Assembly (NCBI RefSeq): GCF_009730915.1
Contig: NC_052475.1
Location: forward strand, 28,395,016 to 28,459,015
DNA length: 64,000 nt
Direction: 5' to 3'
DNA from: Dioscorea cayenensis subsp. rotundata
Lineage: Eukaryota; Streptophyta; Magnoliopsida; Dioscoreales; Dioscoreaceae
Shown here: positions 29,501 through 41,492 of the stretch, piece after piece
How positions within the stretch are numbered: the first letter of the stretch is position 1
Layout of the letters: each line of letters starts with the position of its first letter
Translations under genes and position numbers: made by a program
Notes under the pieces: generated by a model
What the model was told of the DNA's origin: nothing
Databases searched by the model: none
What the model saw: only the letters and a program-made list of their open reading frames with translations

Positions 29501-29793
29501 TTCCCCCAAAATGCAAATTATTTCAACCCAGAATTCACAAAACTTAATATATTCTCAGATGTAAATCGCATTCACAAGGCAAAAATACAAAATTCAGACA
29601 AGAATTCCAATCGAAACCAAATTACATTCACGTTAAAGGGAAAAAAGATGAATTGAGAGGACCTGCTAACGCAAGAGAGGCGACCGAGGTCAGAGGGCGA
29701 AAGGAGGTCGGTGATGGAGCAGAGGATCTCGTCAGGGAGGACACAAAGGTCTCCCAGTGCCTCCGGCCTCCGATCCCTCCACTGAGGCTCCAT
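23523..29793 (-). CDS. JMJ21: F-box + JmjC + APH-like protein (Arabidopsis At1g78280/JMJ21-like)
   Basis: Minus-strand exons: 29663-29793, 29316-29423, 29149-29204, 28906-29048, 28526-28723, 28244-28443, 27733-27832, 27060-27647, 26790-26912, 26533-26613, 26135-26445, 25773-26039, 24714-24798, 24399-24624, 23781-23961, 23523-23649. They join in frame into 974 aa. Domains: F-box about 12-55 (LPDEILCSITDLLSPSDLGR); JMJD6-type JmjC about 147-370 with the Fe(II) triad visible as SGASWHVDPG (H261, D263) and PSGWWHCVLNL (H346); a C-terminal kinase-like fold of the aminoglycoside phosphotransferase type with WIHSDIMDDN (H813, D815, N820) and ILDYSDLSIGDP (D866). The F-box suggests an SCF subunit; the JmjC suggests a 2-oxoglutarate-dependent hydroxylase/demethylase; the substrate is unknown. 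Intron 7 (27648-27732) has a GC donor (GCAAGT). Start: the ATG at 29793 (MEPQWRDRR) fits the family better than the in-frame ATG at 29817. Confidence 0.93.
25209..25393. repeat. 92-bp tandem duplication inside intron 12 of the JmjC gene
   Basis: Two units start AGATTATTGGAGAACCCATC at 25209 and 25301 and both end in ...TCATCTCTG. They differ at only a handful of positions, so the duplication is recent. Confidence 0.9.
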
Positions 29794-29899
29794 GGATTGA
29801 CGGCAGTGGTGATGCAAAGCTTGGAACTTGGGGCTCGGTTCACGGGAACTCAGGGGTAGACGGCGAGGAGAAGACGGTGGGGATAAGAGCGCGAGGGGA

Positions 29900-30412
29900 C
29901 GCGTTCACGCGGCCATCCCGCGGCTGCGTGTGAATGAATCGAGAAGCTTTTCTCTTTTTATTTTTACTTTTGGCCATTGAAAAATATCAAAATTATCTTT
30001 TTTTCATCTTCGTCCTCCGCTTTAATATATTTTTTACAAAAAAAAATAAAAAATTGAAGAATATAATCTCTAATATCACTTTTTCAAAAAAATAATAATA
30101 ATAATATCTAATATCTCATGGTTGAAAATACCTGTCTAAAGTAAGATAATTGGTATCTTATCCCTTCTTTATTCATATGTTGTGGGTTCAAATCTTGGCA
30201 GTGACTTGTTTATAATTTAAAAAACAAAAAATCATGTTACTAATTAAAAAAAATTAAAGGTGGAAATTATAATTTGGCATTATAAAAAAAAAAAAGAAAG
30301 AAAGAAACACCAATTTGGATGGTTTAGTTCAAATTTGATAGTTTGATAAAGATACATCAATTTTTGCATACTGGAATTAAATTTCACTCAATAATTTAAA
30401 AGCTTTATAGAT

Positions 30413-30450
<38 letters not shown>

Positions 30451-31432
30451 ATAGGAAAAGCTGGTCTAGGCTTTTCCTTATTTTCTTTCTAAATAGATAT
30501 AAAAAAAATTTAACTTTTAATTTGTGTGTAATATTATTACTATTTTTATACTGGGTGAGTGTATAACTCATCGGGATATATTATAAGAGCTGATACACAA
30601 GTATAGGATTATAAAAAGAAATGAGATGCTTGGGGGAAAGGGAAAATACTTTGGATATTGGGCTACCTCTTGCTAGGAGTTTACGGGGTGGACTCTGGTG
30701 ATGATTAACCCGAAGACACTTGATCTTATTCTCGTCCTTCAGAGTGATCGGTAATTCCTTGAAAGTGAGAGTGAGACATATCTTTTATTAATTAGCATGA
30801 ACTTTTGTCTTTCTTTTGATTCCCATGAGTATGGATGTAAAGCTTGCAAAGAATTTTATGGAGTATTAGCTGAATCATTTGAACTCATTCAGCTGAGCGT
30901 TCAATATATTTTGTTGCAATTGTTAAGATCTTCTGATTAAAAAAAAAAAACTGTTTTCACTTGTTGTGCATCTCACGCTGGGAGGTCCATAACAGTGAGC
31001 ACTTGGGTTTAACATCCCACGGCTCCAAATCCCCCCAAACCAGCACTTGTCGCTCGCTCATTCTCAAGATGAGGACAAAATCACATAAGCTTCTTGTGTG
31101 TGACAACAAAGTATACAAAATCCCCATCTCACAAGAGAATTGTAACAGCAAATTTGTCTTTTTAACTTATCACTATTCAACTTAATTTTCTTAAAAATTG
31201 ATATTCGTTTGAGAGCTTTAACCTGTCAACAAAAAATTTAAAAAAAAAAAATGAAGTTGAATGCCCAATGGCTGAACTTCCTTATTCTTCTTCCCAGCTA
31301 AACAAGTTGTATTGGCTTACAACACACTCCATGATTACATACAAACTTCACGAGCCCAGGAGAGAAATTTTCATATAAACCAAAAGAACAAGCTCATAGA
31401 ATTTTAATAAGGATGCATAGACAGATAGTGGC
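29900..31432. other. Intergenic between JmjC gene promoter and DAHP synthase 3' end
   Basis: Left part is the JmjC gene promoter, GC-rich up to about 29945. Beyond it the DNA is AT-rich with (TA)n at 30418-30446. A non-AT island at about 30615-30785 (TTACGGGGTGGACTCTGGTG and following) has no recognisable gene. The last 100 bp are probably the DAHP synthase 3' UTR. Confidence 0.5.
30140..30215 (+). mobile_element. tRNA-like SINE fragment
   Basis: GTAAGATAATTGGTATCTTA (A-box-like) followed 25 bp later by GTGGGTTCAAATCTTGGC (B-box-like GGTTCAAATC), then a T/A-rich end. The two boxes are at Pol III spacing, but no cloverleaf closes, so it is not a tRNA gene. Confidence 0.4.
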
Positions 31433-34400
31433 TTAGAATTCCAATGGAGGCAGATAACCAACACCGTTGGCTGGGGGTGATCGGATTCTCTTCTTCCGGA
31501 GCCGTTCAGCGAGGATGAAGGCAAGCTCAAGGGATTGCGAGGCATTAAGTCTCGGGTCGCAATGTGTATGGTAGCGAGAGCTCAGATCATCAAAAGTGAC
31601 AGTGCGAGACCCACCGATGCATTCAGTCACATTCTGGCCTGTCATTTCCAGATGAACACCCCCAGCATGACTTCCCTCTTGCTCGTGAACATCAAAGAAG
31701 GCTCTCACCTCAGCCTGCAACCAAAAAAACACAACAGTAAGATAAAAGGGCAAGGACAGCAAAGCTCTTTAAGCAGGAAGAAAGTATGAATTTCGAACCA
31801 GAATGGAATCAAATGGACGAGTTTTGAGACCACATGGGGCCTTGATGGTGTTGCCATGCATAGGGTCGCTGACCCAGGTGACGATCTGCCCTGCATTTCT
31901 GACAGCCCTGATTAGGTGGGGCAACTTCACCCTCATGTTTTCTGCTCCCATTCTTGTGATTATAGTTATCCTTCCTGGCTTATTTGTAGGGTTCAGGATC
32001 TCAATCAGCTTCACCAGCTCCTTTGGGTCCATCTTGTCGCTCACCTGCACCCATTCGATCGCTCATTAGACAAGGAACTGCAAAAAATGATTCACTCACA
32101 ATCACAATGATGTCAAATATCAATTATATACCTTGATTCCAAGGGGATTAGCAACACCCCGGAGGAACTCCACATGGGCACCGTCAAGTTGGCGAGTGCG
32201 CTCACCAACCCAGAGCATGTGGGCAGAGCAATCATAGAAGAGACCAGTGGTGGAGTCCTCACGGGTGAGTGACTGCTCGTATGGCAGCAAGAGACACTCA
32301 TGGGATGTCCAGAAATCAGTAGTTGTCATGATAGGATGGTCCACAGTAAGTCCCGCAGCAGACATGAACCCCAGGGCCTCATCAACCCGATGGGCCAACT
32401 CCTTGTACCTGCTCATTTCCCACCAAACAAAGCTGCCTTAGGATTTCTAGTCTTATTGAATTTCCATCTAGGAAAATAAGAGCTGTATCTAAAAAATCGC
32501 ATCAAGCAATTACTCCGAGGGATAAAAAAAAAGTAAACATGAATGAAAAAGTTTATTGAAAAGACGGTTGCTAATATAAGATTGTATAATGCACAAACAT
32601 AAGCAATTTTACCGCATCAGGTGAGTAGATCATGTGACACGAGAAACCATGTTTTTTTAAGAAGTACGTTGGAAACCGTGAGAAGATTAGACACTATCTA
32701 CTGAGCCTTTGCTTGGCAGCCACATGGAAATTGTACCATGAGAAGATTAGATACTATCTATTGAACCTTTGATGGGCAGCCACAGAAATTGTACTAAGTT
32801 GCAGCGCAAATGTTTCACATGTTTTCAGAATGTCCTAAAGTCAGATAATTCACATATACAAACATAACATAGATTCCACAGAGTTACACATGCTAACTAT
32901 TTAGTAGAGAAACTCCAAATGCTTAATGGAAGTCCTCACAAGAGTCCAAAATAATGAGAAAGCTAAGGAATCCAAAATGATGCAAACTTTGGCTTGCATG
33001 TTCGTAACACAAACTTGCTAAATTAATTACTTTTACAATATAAAATTTCCTAGATACACATGCAAACACATTTATATCCCAAAAAATGTTAATACAATCA
33101 TTATAGTCTTCTAGATACACCAACTGGAGTTGCAATTAAGAGATAAAAAATGGTAAAGGATTGAACTTAGTGTTTCTGCGGTGTGGAAGTAGCACAATTC
33201 AAAGGAATAAATTTTTTAAAATGGATAAACCACAGTCATACCATTTCAAAGGAATAATTAGGTCAGCATAAAATTGATACTTATCAAAGTTTGAGAATAA
33301 AATTAAGAAAAAAAAAAATCTTGAAAGTTTGGATAAACTCTGATTAATTTGTCTGTGAATCTTTGTTCAAGTTTTCCGCATACAAGTGACTATTTACAAA
33401 AGAAATAATTTCAAAGCAACACCATCTTAAGTTAAGACAACTAACAATAACTTTTGTTTAACTCGCAATTAAAAAACTCAACATCACACATTTTTTATCC
33501 ATCAGAATCAACTTCTGAATTATTCAGAAACTACTTACATAAAAAGTCCCTAATTTCAGCATCATAGAAACTAGAATAATCAATTAAAAGGATGGCAAGA
33601 AAAGTGCTGATATTTTCAAGAAGACAGGAACATTTATTTTCGTAAATCACATATCTAGCCTTTTGAAAAGACAAAAGAGGGAGAAAAAAAAAAGGCTACA
33701 ATTAGCAGTAAAAGAGTATCAATTCAACCAAAAACAATGAACTTTAACCCCAAAATCAAAGAAACAGGAAGGAGATTTACATACCTATCGCCCTGCTCGC
33801 TATGGTCAGTGAAATCGAGGTTCCACTGCGTCACCCTCTGCATGGCGGCGTACCCACCAGTCGCGAACGCCCGCAAGAGGTTCAATGTTGCCGCCGCCTG
33901 GCAGTAGGCCCTGATCATCCTTTGCGGGTCTGGAACCCTCGATTTCTCATCGAACGCATCTCCATTCACATTATCTCCACGATAGCTCGGCAGCTTCACG
34001 CCGTTTTTCTCCTCAAACGGGTCCGACCTCGGCTTCGCAAACTGGCCTGCCATTCTCCCCACCTACGCAACCACAATCACCATAGTCAACAGTCAGATTC
34101 TCAAATTCAGCCAAATACAAGGCCAAGATTACAGATCTAAGGTTTAGGACGACCTTAACGACGGGCATCTGGCCTCCGAACATGAGGACAACGCTCATCT
34201 GGAGGAGAATCCGGAATGTATCACGGATGTTGTTGCCGTTGAACTCCTTGAAACTCTCGGCACAGTCACCGCCCTGGAGGAGGAATGCGCGGCCCATGGC
34301 AGCCTCCGCGAGGCGCTCCTCAAGATGCCTCGCCTCCCCGGCGAACACGATCGGCGGAAAGCTCTCGAGGGTCCCGAGTACAGCCTCCAAGTCCTTCTTA

Positions 34401-34675
34401 TTAGGGTATTCCGGCAACTGCAGCGCTTTCTTCGATTTCCAGCTATCAACTGCCCACTTCCCGGGCCTTGTCATCACCTCCGGAGCAGAGGGTTTCTCTA
34501 CCACCACCGGATTCTTGGCGGGCTCCGCAGCGTGTACGGCGATCGAGCGGCGAGATGGTTTGGAACTGGGGATGGAGACAGTTGGTAGGCGAAGATCGGA
34601 GGCACCACTGCCAGAGAGAGGTTGTGAGGGGAGCAGGGCCTTGGATGAGAGGGAGGAACTCGAAGCAAGCGCCAT
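31433..34675 (-). CDS. DHS: 3-deoxy-D-arabino-heptulosonate 7-phosphate synthase, type II, plastid
   Basis: Condenses phosphoenolpyruvate with erythrose 4-phosphate, the first step of the shikimate pathway, in plastids. Minus-strand exons: 34154-34675, 33785-34062, 32132-32408, 31799-32044, 31433-31714; GT-AG introns; 534 aa. Residues 1 to about 50 form a Ser/Ala-rich transit peptide. Then comes the type II core: [32 protein letters not shown] (metal-ligand cysteine C138), [90 protein letters not shown] (H422), [15 protein letters not shown] (E464), [10 protein letters not shown] (D494). All expected metal ligands are present and length is typical. Start: first ATG of the transit peptide; a CT-rich tract lies just upstream. 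Which of the two or three DHS isoforms it is cannot be told. Confidence 0.96.
32679..32796. repeat. 60-bp tandem duplication inside intron 2 of DAHP synthase
   Basis: Two units start at 32679 and 32739: (G/A)TGAGAAGATTAGA(C/T)ACTATC, then TGA(G/A)CCTTTG, GGCAGCCACA and GAAATTGTAC, with a few substitutions and a 2-bp length difference. Confidence 0.85.
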
Positions 34676-34689
34676 TTCTAGGGTTCTTT

Positions 34690-34712
34690 CTCTTTCTCTC
34701 TCTCTCTCTCTC
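34690..34712. repeat. (CT)n tract at the DAHP synthase 5' end
   Basis: CT dinucleotide run 15-40 bp upstream of the ATG (GA repeat on the coding strand), followed by a G-run. Probably in the 5' UTR or core promoter. Confidence 0.85.
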
Positions 34713-34789
34713 GGGGGGGGCGCTCGCAGTCGCAGGGGGTGGCGCCTGAAGAAGAAGGGTGAGAAGAAGGGGGGGTATTTATAGAGAGT

Positions 34790-35795
34790 GAAATGGGTTG
34801 GTGAGAATGGCTAATGGGAGGTTGTGGAGTTGGTGAGGTAGCGGGTCGGATCTTTTGCGGATTCGGATTTAGATCCGTTTCACTATTTTATGGTAGGTGA
34901 AATCAGCACTAATAAGCACACTCATACCATGTTACTTGGCTGACGTGGCCAATTCTCATTTGGTATGAACTGTGAAGTTAGTATTTTTTTTTTTTAATTT
35001 GGATTAAAGGAAATTGATGGAAAATTGAAGAGGGTTAGTTGTGCTTTATATTTTCTGACTTTCATTTCTTGATTAATCAAATATTTCTTTTTTTTTATTT
35101 TAGATACAAATATTTCTTCTACAAAAAAATTATAACAATTTTCTTCTCATATGTCCCAAAATAAATAAATAAATAATAATAATAATAATTGAGAATCAAA
35201 TTTGCTCAAATCCCATCTACGGTTTTCCATAAAATCTGAATATATATTATCATAAGTTTTGAACTTTAATAAAATTTGGATATGCTAATATTTAGATATT
35301 TATGAATGTGTTTGTTTAAAGAGAGCTCTAGCAGATATTAAATAAGTCTATATATGTTTGGAGTCTGGACAGTGATAAATGATAATCAATAAAAAAAAAA
35401 CAAATGAGAACACATAATTACTTAAATAAGAATATGTTTAAAAATTTTAGAAACAACATTAAAATATCTTAAATGACGCTGGCTGTCCCATATCTTGATT
35501 ATCAAACAATATAAATTTAATAAAAGTTAATGTAAAACTATTCATTTACTCGTTTTATTTTAGAGTTTTCATGTAGTTTTTTTTATTTTTAATTTAGTAA
35601 ATTTATGAAATATTAAATATTATTTTTTTTAAAATTAATTTTTATATTTAATGTATTTCTACATCTTCCAAAAAATCATATCAACTATACATTTTATAAA
35701 ATAATATTCTAAATAAAAGTAATTTTAGAAACTTAATTTAAATTTTTATAAATTTTAGATTTTTAATTAATTTTAATTTTATCTTTGTTTAGGCA
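34790..35795. other. Intergenic upstream of DAHP synthase, no gene seen
   Basis: The first 100-200 bp are moderately GC-rich promoter sequence; the rest is very AT-rich with simple repeats and no coding potential. Confidence 0.55.
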
Positions 35796-35937
35796 GGGTG
35801 ACAAGTACAAATTTTTATCGACGTACACAAGCATGAGAATTACCACGCATCCTCACTTTTTTGAAATGGAGAGCACGGTTGGGGAATCAAACTTACATCT
35901 CTTCCAAATGGAGAGGACCTGATATCACTATGTCATA
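35796..35937 (-). mobile_element. SINE, copy 3 of the family, degraded, minus strand
   Basis: On the minus strand: GACATAGTGATATCAGGTCC (A-box region), AGTTTGATTCCCC (B-box-like), GTGAGGATGCGTGG and TACTTGTCACCC, the same order of blocks as the copy at 20752-20942. The tail side is AT-rich. Identity is clearly lower than between the other two copies. Confidence 0.55.
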
Positions 35938-36277
35938 TATTTTTTAGTAATTAATTTTAATTTATTTAATACTTAATTAATTAAAATTAACAAGTAAAAA
36001 AAAAATACCAGAGAGCGTAGTTTCTAACACTATTTAAAATCCAAACTAAAATTTATAAAATAATAAAACCATATATAAATGAAGAGTGAGAAGTCTAACG
36101 AAATTTCAATATTTTAATTGCCCAAGTGGGTGATCAAATCAGCAAAGTCTAAGATTGGATGGGTGAACTAGTAGGTCGCCTAACCATTATTTAAAATTTT
36201 AAATTAATGGAATTCACCATTATATATTATTATTGTTGTTGTTGTTCAATTTTGATGTAATCTGGGTTGGTGGAGAT

Positions 36278-36321
36278 CACGTGCGATCACGTGAGTCACG
36301 TTTATGAGTCTCAAACACGTG
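36278..36321 (+). promoter_or_regulatory. G-box cluster
   Basis: CACGTG at 36278-36283, CACGTG at 36288-36293, CACGTT at 36297-36302 and CACGTG at 36316-36321. The first two are exactly 10 bp apart (one helical turn). bZIP/bHLH factors bind such sites. The nearest gene is DAHP synthase, whose ATG is 1.6 kb away and reads outward, so this could be a distal element or chance. Confidence 0.45.
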
Positions 36322-36329
36322 CTGAGCCT

Positions 36330-37040
36330 TTTCCCGCGGTTGGTGTGGCCATGTGAGATGGAGCTTTGTTTGTTCAAAATACCAAACCGCATCTAATATT
36401 CAAGACTGAAGCGCGTCTATATAACTCCCTTAAAAGTATATTATATTTTTTTTGTTACTTGAAAATTTGATTTATGATTTCTAAATATATTAGAAATTGC
36501 ACGTTAATTTATTGGTAATTATCCGCTTTACAATGTATTTTTTTAATCTTTTGTGAGAGTTTTACGTAAAAAATACCTCTCATCCTCTCCTCAAAAATTG
36601 TTTTGAATATCTGATTTTTTGTTACATTTAAATGAGTTTATAACCTAAATTAGTTTTACATAAAAAATTCAAACCATTCATTGTAATTTATTTTATTTTA
36701 ATAAAATTTCTGTTTTTATTTAAAACCAAAGCATTGTATTTATCAGTTTTTTATTTCTTGTAAATTTACCCAAACAAGTGTGTCTGAATATGATTTTTAA
36801 GAACATCACTTTGAAAATTTATTAACCATATCAACATACTCTATTTAGTTTGGGAATTAAAAAAAATACACTGGGTTTATCATCAATTATTAATGTGATG
36901 CATGTTTTTGGTGGTTTTGAGAATAAATTCTAATATGATGGAACAATGAGTTAAAGATAAAAAAAATAAAATAAGATATGATATTTTTGACATTTTTAAT
37001 TTAAAACTTCTATGATTAAATTAACAACTTATATGGAACT

Positions 37041-37044
<4 letters not shown>
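36330..37044. other. Intergenic, no gene seen
   Basis: AT-rich, no coding potential and no clear repeat. Confidence 0.5.

Positions 37045-37130
<86 letters not shown>
37045..37130. repeat. Long (TA)n microsatellite
   Basis: About 43 uninterrupted TA units directly beside the hAT-type insertion. Confidence 0.95.
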
Positions 37131-37133
<3 letters not shown>

Positions 37134-37167
37134 TATGTATATGTATATTTATAAGGTCTGCTCTAAC

Positions 37168-38061
37168 CAAGGTTGTCAGACCCGGCCCGGGCAATGACCC
37201 GGCTAAGCCCAGGGGTCAGGGGTCAATGGGTTCAACCGGGTCGAACCGGGGTTGAACCGGGGTCAATAATTAAATATAAAAAAATATTATAATAATTAAT
37301 AATGAGCAAATATAATATTAAACCCATAATTATATTATAAAAACCTACTCAAATTTGATATTTAAATTGATAAATGACCTTATATACAGTAGAATTTTCT
37401 AATTTTGTCATTTATTTTTACATTTTTTAAATATTTATAAATTTAATATATTAATATATAATTATCGAACTTCTCTCGGTGTTATTTATTTATTTATTTA
37501 TTTATTTGTTTATGTTAAAATAAATAAGAAATTTAATTCACTAATTCTTATATTTTAATTGAGTTTTTATTTTGTTTAAAATTTTCTTATATTTTTATTT
37601 AATTAAAATACTTTAATGTTATATTTTTATAATAAAATTACACTCATTTATTGTTTTATTTTATTAATAAATTAAATTTTTAGAAAGTATTTACATAATA
37701 CATTAATATATTTTATTTTTAAATATTAATTTTTGTTGGTATCTTTATGATATATATATATATATATTGTAATTCTATTTATTGATTATAAATTATAAAT
37801 TAATATTAATAAATATAACCGATTTTGTGGTTTTTAATGAGAAAATAATAATAAATTATTAAATATTGTAAAAAAAATTAAACATTGTGACCCGATTGAC
37901 CCAGCCGGGTCAACCGGTTCCCGGTTGAACCGCCCGGGTCACCGGGTTAACTCCGGGTTTTTTAATACCTGGGTCAATGGGGTATACCCGGGCCGGCCAC
38001 ATGGCCGGTTCCCGGTTTTTCCGGTTGAACCGGCCGGGCCGGTCCGGGTCTGACAACATTG
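37168..38061. mobile_element. Non-autonomous hAT-type transposon, 894 bp
   Basis: Flanked by the perfect 8-bp target duplication GCTCTAAC (37160-37167 and 38062-38069). Terminal inverted repeats: CAAGGTTGTCAGACCCGG at the left and, on the opposite strand, CAATGTTGTCAGACCCGG at the right. Both subterminal regions are GC-rich and filled with CCGGGTC/AACCGG motifs in opposite orientation, while the 550-bp interior is AT-rich with no open frame, so it carries no transposase. Eight-base duplication and CA-start TIRs indicate the hAT superfamily. The unoccupied target (TCTGCTCTAACATTATTGG) is present at about 38298-38317 in the adjacent duplicated segment. Confidence 0.88.
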
Positions 38062-38490
38062 GCTCTAACATTATTGGAGACGAACAATCATTGCTATGTG
38101 GCATATTGATAAATAAAAAATAACAAATAAAACAAAACTCTATATTAAAAGTGAAAAAAACCTAATCCTGAATACGATAAGTAATAAAATCAAGGCCTGT
38201 GTATCGCACAATTTTTAATAAAGCAAATTCGCCACCCTCCGATGCTTGTGTCTGCTCTAACATTATTGAATTGGCACAAACACAATTTCTAATAAGGTCT
38301 GCTCTAACATTATTGGAGACGAACAATCATTGCTATGTGGGATATTGATAAATAAAAAATAACAAATAAAACAAAACTCTATATTAAAAGTGAAAAAACC
38401 TAATCCTGAAGACGATCCTCGATAAAATTGAGGCCTGTGTATCACACAATTTTTAATAAAGCAAATTCGCCACCCTCCGATGCTTGTGTT
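38062..38490. repeat. 239-bp tandem duplication
   Basis: Units starting GCTCTAACATTATTGGAGAC at 38062 and 38301 are nearly identical for about 190 bp, up to CACCCTCCGATGCTTGTGT. The left unit was the target of the hAT-type insertion. Between them is an extra small copy of CTGCTCTAACATTATT (about 38252-38268). Units are non-coding. Confidence 0.9.
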
Positions 38491-41050
38491 TGAATTGGCA
38501 TATATTTTCTAGGATACAGCGATCTTCAGTTGCAAGACAACACCACTTTACAATACCAGCAAACTGAATTATATAAACTCTATCACACAAAATTTAGGCT
38601 TTCTACGAGAGAGTGAGTGAAAAGAAGAAAGTAAAGTGTGTGTTTTTCTCTTCTAGAATTGTATTTTTATTGTATTGTATTTTTTGTATCTTCTATCTTG
38701 TATATTGTTATGTTTCATATCTAAAGTTTAAGATTAAAACCCTTTATATAGGTTGGAGACTAACTTTTGGAGTTCCAAATTTAATTCTAGAATTTATAAA
38801 GTTTGAAACCTTTTTGAATTCTATAAAGTTGAAAAACTCTTCAAATTCTAACTTAAATATATAATTCCAAAAATTTAAAATTTTTAAAATTCTAAAAAAT
38901 TGAAAAACTCTTCAAATTCCAAAACCATTGTAATTCTTAGAGCCAAAGTTTTTCCAATTTTCAAAATATCTATTCTTATCAACTTTTCAAATTCCATTTA
39001 AAATTAATTTTCCAACACTACTAGTCCCTAATAAATTTTTAAATATCCACAAAAACATTGAATTTCTAAAATCCTTTAAAAATACATGGTTTTTAAAATA
39101 TTTTTAAATTTAAAATTAAAATGATAATTTAAATAGTTTTAATTGATTCTCATCATTTTTCTTTCTTTTCTTAATTTTTTTTGCTTCTCTTCTGCATTCA
39201 AATTCCATTAAATAATAAATAATGTTATGAACACTAGTGAGTGGGATGCACAATTTTCACATTATGATCATTCAATCACTATATAGTGACTCTTAGATGA
39301 TAGCTGTCTCACACAATTTCCACCCATGTAAGTTTTTTTTAAATTAACTAACCTATTTTTTTTTTCTAACTCAATATAATTTTTAACCATTGTTCTTTAT
39401 TACTATTTGAAGTTCTCTCTATTCCGCTTTGTGTTTGTCTCTTTGCTTTTACTCTTTTATTTTTTTTTAACAGCATACGATAAGTACATCTATTTAAGGT
39501 TTTCTTTTATACTATCATCCAAATAAAATTTATTGTTTACATAAAAAATTATTTAAAATAAATAAATAAACAGCTTGCAGAGAAATAACATGCCGCAAAA
39601 TTAAACTTTGTCTAATAAATAATGCTTTTTTTAATATATATATATATATATATGGACAAATCAATAGTTGAATTAGAATCCTCTAACTCTTAAGTGAGAA
39701 TGAAAAGATGAGAAGGTGAATAGAATAGCAACAAATTTTATTAAAAGCAAGAAGAAGCAAAATACAATTCTTAGAGGAGTGGGCGGTGGTGCGGTCACTT
39801 TTGTACCTACAAAAGCAATAACTTTGGTCACCTCGACTCATTGACCTTCCTCACCATACTTACCTAGATGTGGGTCCCTTCTTAGTGCAAGGGTAAGAGT
39901 TTGCTACGTCATCAACAGAAGAAGACAATGTAGTTACAATGTTGTGTACTTCAAAGTTCAAACAAACCAAAGCTGACACGTGTATCATATGTTTTTTTTT
40001 TTTTTAGATGCAATGTATCATATGTTAGATGTATTACACTTGTCACTTGTGTGGTGATAATCACGTGCCTATGTGTATTTTTAAAATTACACAAAGTATA
40101 TGTTGAAGCAATAATATGCATGTCTATTTTGTAAACATCAGGTGGATGGTTCATTCATTGAATAAAAATTAATGCATGGATTTCCAATGTATGAATGTCT
40201 GTTGCCATTACGTACGAATGAAATAAATATTAAGAAAAGACCAAAATAATTAAAAAGAAAGAAGATTGATAAGGTTCATTGGAAGCCATAATTATTTTCA
40301 AAAGTTTCATCTGCCGTTTAATTATTATTTTAAAATATTTTTATAACTTAATTAACTTAAATAAATTTGAAGGGAGAACTTCATGTCACTGATTAGTTGA
40401 TATTTTATTTTATTTTATTTTTATTTCAAAAAATAATTGGATAAATTTGGGCTTGGATCGAGTTAAAAGAATTCAGCATAAAATTCATATTTCTTTGGGT
40501 AAAGTCTAATAATTTAACATTTAATGTTAAATTATTATGAATTTTCATTATGAATTTTCTCAACCAAAGATGAAGAAAAGAAATAATGGAAAAAAAATAC
40601 TATAATAAAATTATGATTAAAATTTAAGTAATATATTATCTGAATAATCTTCCTGGATATTTATTTGTCAAAATAATAAAAAGTTCTTTCTACATAAATA
40701 AATAGCGCCACAGTGCCAGACATTATCACTACAATATTCTAGTATAAAAATTTGACCTTGTGCCTTGTTCATGCATTGATTTTATGGCAATTATTGGGCT
40801 AACCAGTGGTTGTTAAAATAATTAAGTATAAATATTTGTTGTACAATGTTTTCTTAATATGTTTGTTCAATAACTTACTGAAATCACGGGCAAACACAAG
40901 AAAATAAACGAGAAGAATGAAATATGTGAAAGATAATTTGGCCCAAGCCCTTTTGAGGACTAGGCTGGGCTTGTTCTTAAAGCAAGGTTTTTTATTTTAT
41001 TTTTTTCTTTTATTATTTAGAGCGGGGAAACTAGCTATAATTAGACATTT

Positions 41051-41088
<38 letters not shown>

Positions 41089-41489
41089 TTTATATGTTCG
41101 AAAATGCACCAAACAAATACAATGATATTTTCGGTACCTTTTATATTAATTTTGTTTTACTTTGATTGATTCACTAAATGTTACAGTTTATTTCATTATG
41201 TGGTTCATCAACTTTTATAAAAAAATCATATTAAGAAAATATTTTTAAATAAAAACTAGATGAATCACATTACCATTGCAGATTACAAAGAGAAGAAACC
41301 ATATAAAAACACACTCAAATTAATAATAGAAATTTATAAAATTTTAAAATTTTATATTGTATAAAAAAATAGTAAACGAAAATTTCTACATGAAAATAAA
41401 TATTATACTTTTTTATGACAACTTCGTGCCATGACAAAAAAAAACCCCAAAACTCTATCTATTTTCTTCTTTTATCATGTTCCCCCATT
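38491..41489. other. Intergenic, no gene seen
   Basis: AT-rich with (TA)n at 39637-39652 and 41058-41082. A less AT-rich patch at 39770-39900 (GGGCGGTGGTGCGGTCAC and beyond) is unexplained. No coding features. Confidence 0.5.
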
Positions 41490-41492
41490 TTA

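Noticed and set aside
29791-29843. Alternative upstream starts for the F-box/JmjC protein (ATG at 29817 in frame, ATG at 29843 in another frame)
   Set aside because: The in-frame one would add eight residues without family support; the other frame lacks the F-box sequence.
30140-30215. A tRNA gene
   Set aside because: A- and B-box-like sequences are present but acceptor and anticodon stems do not pair.
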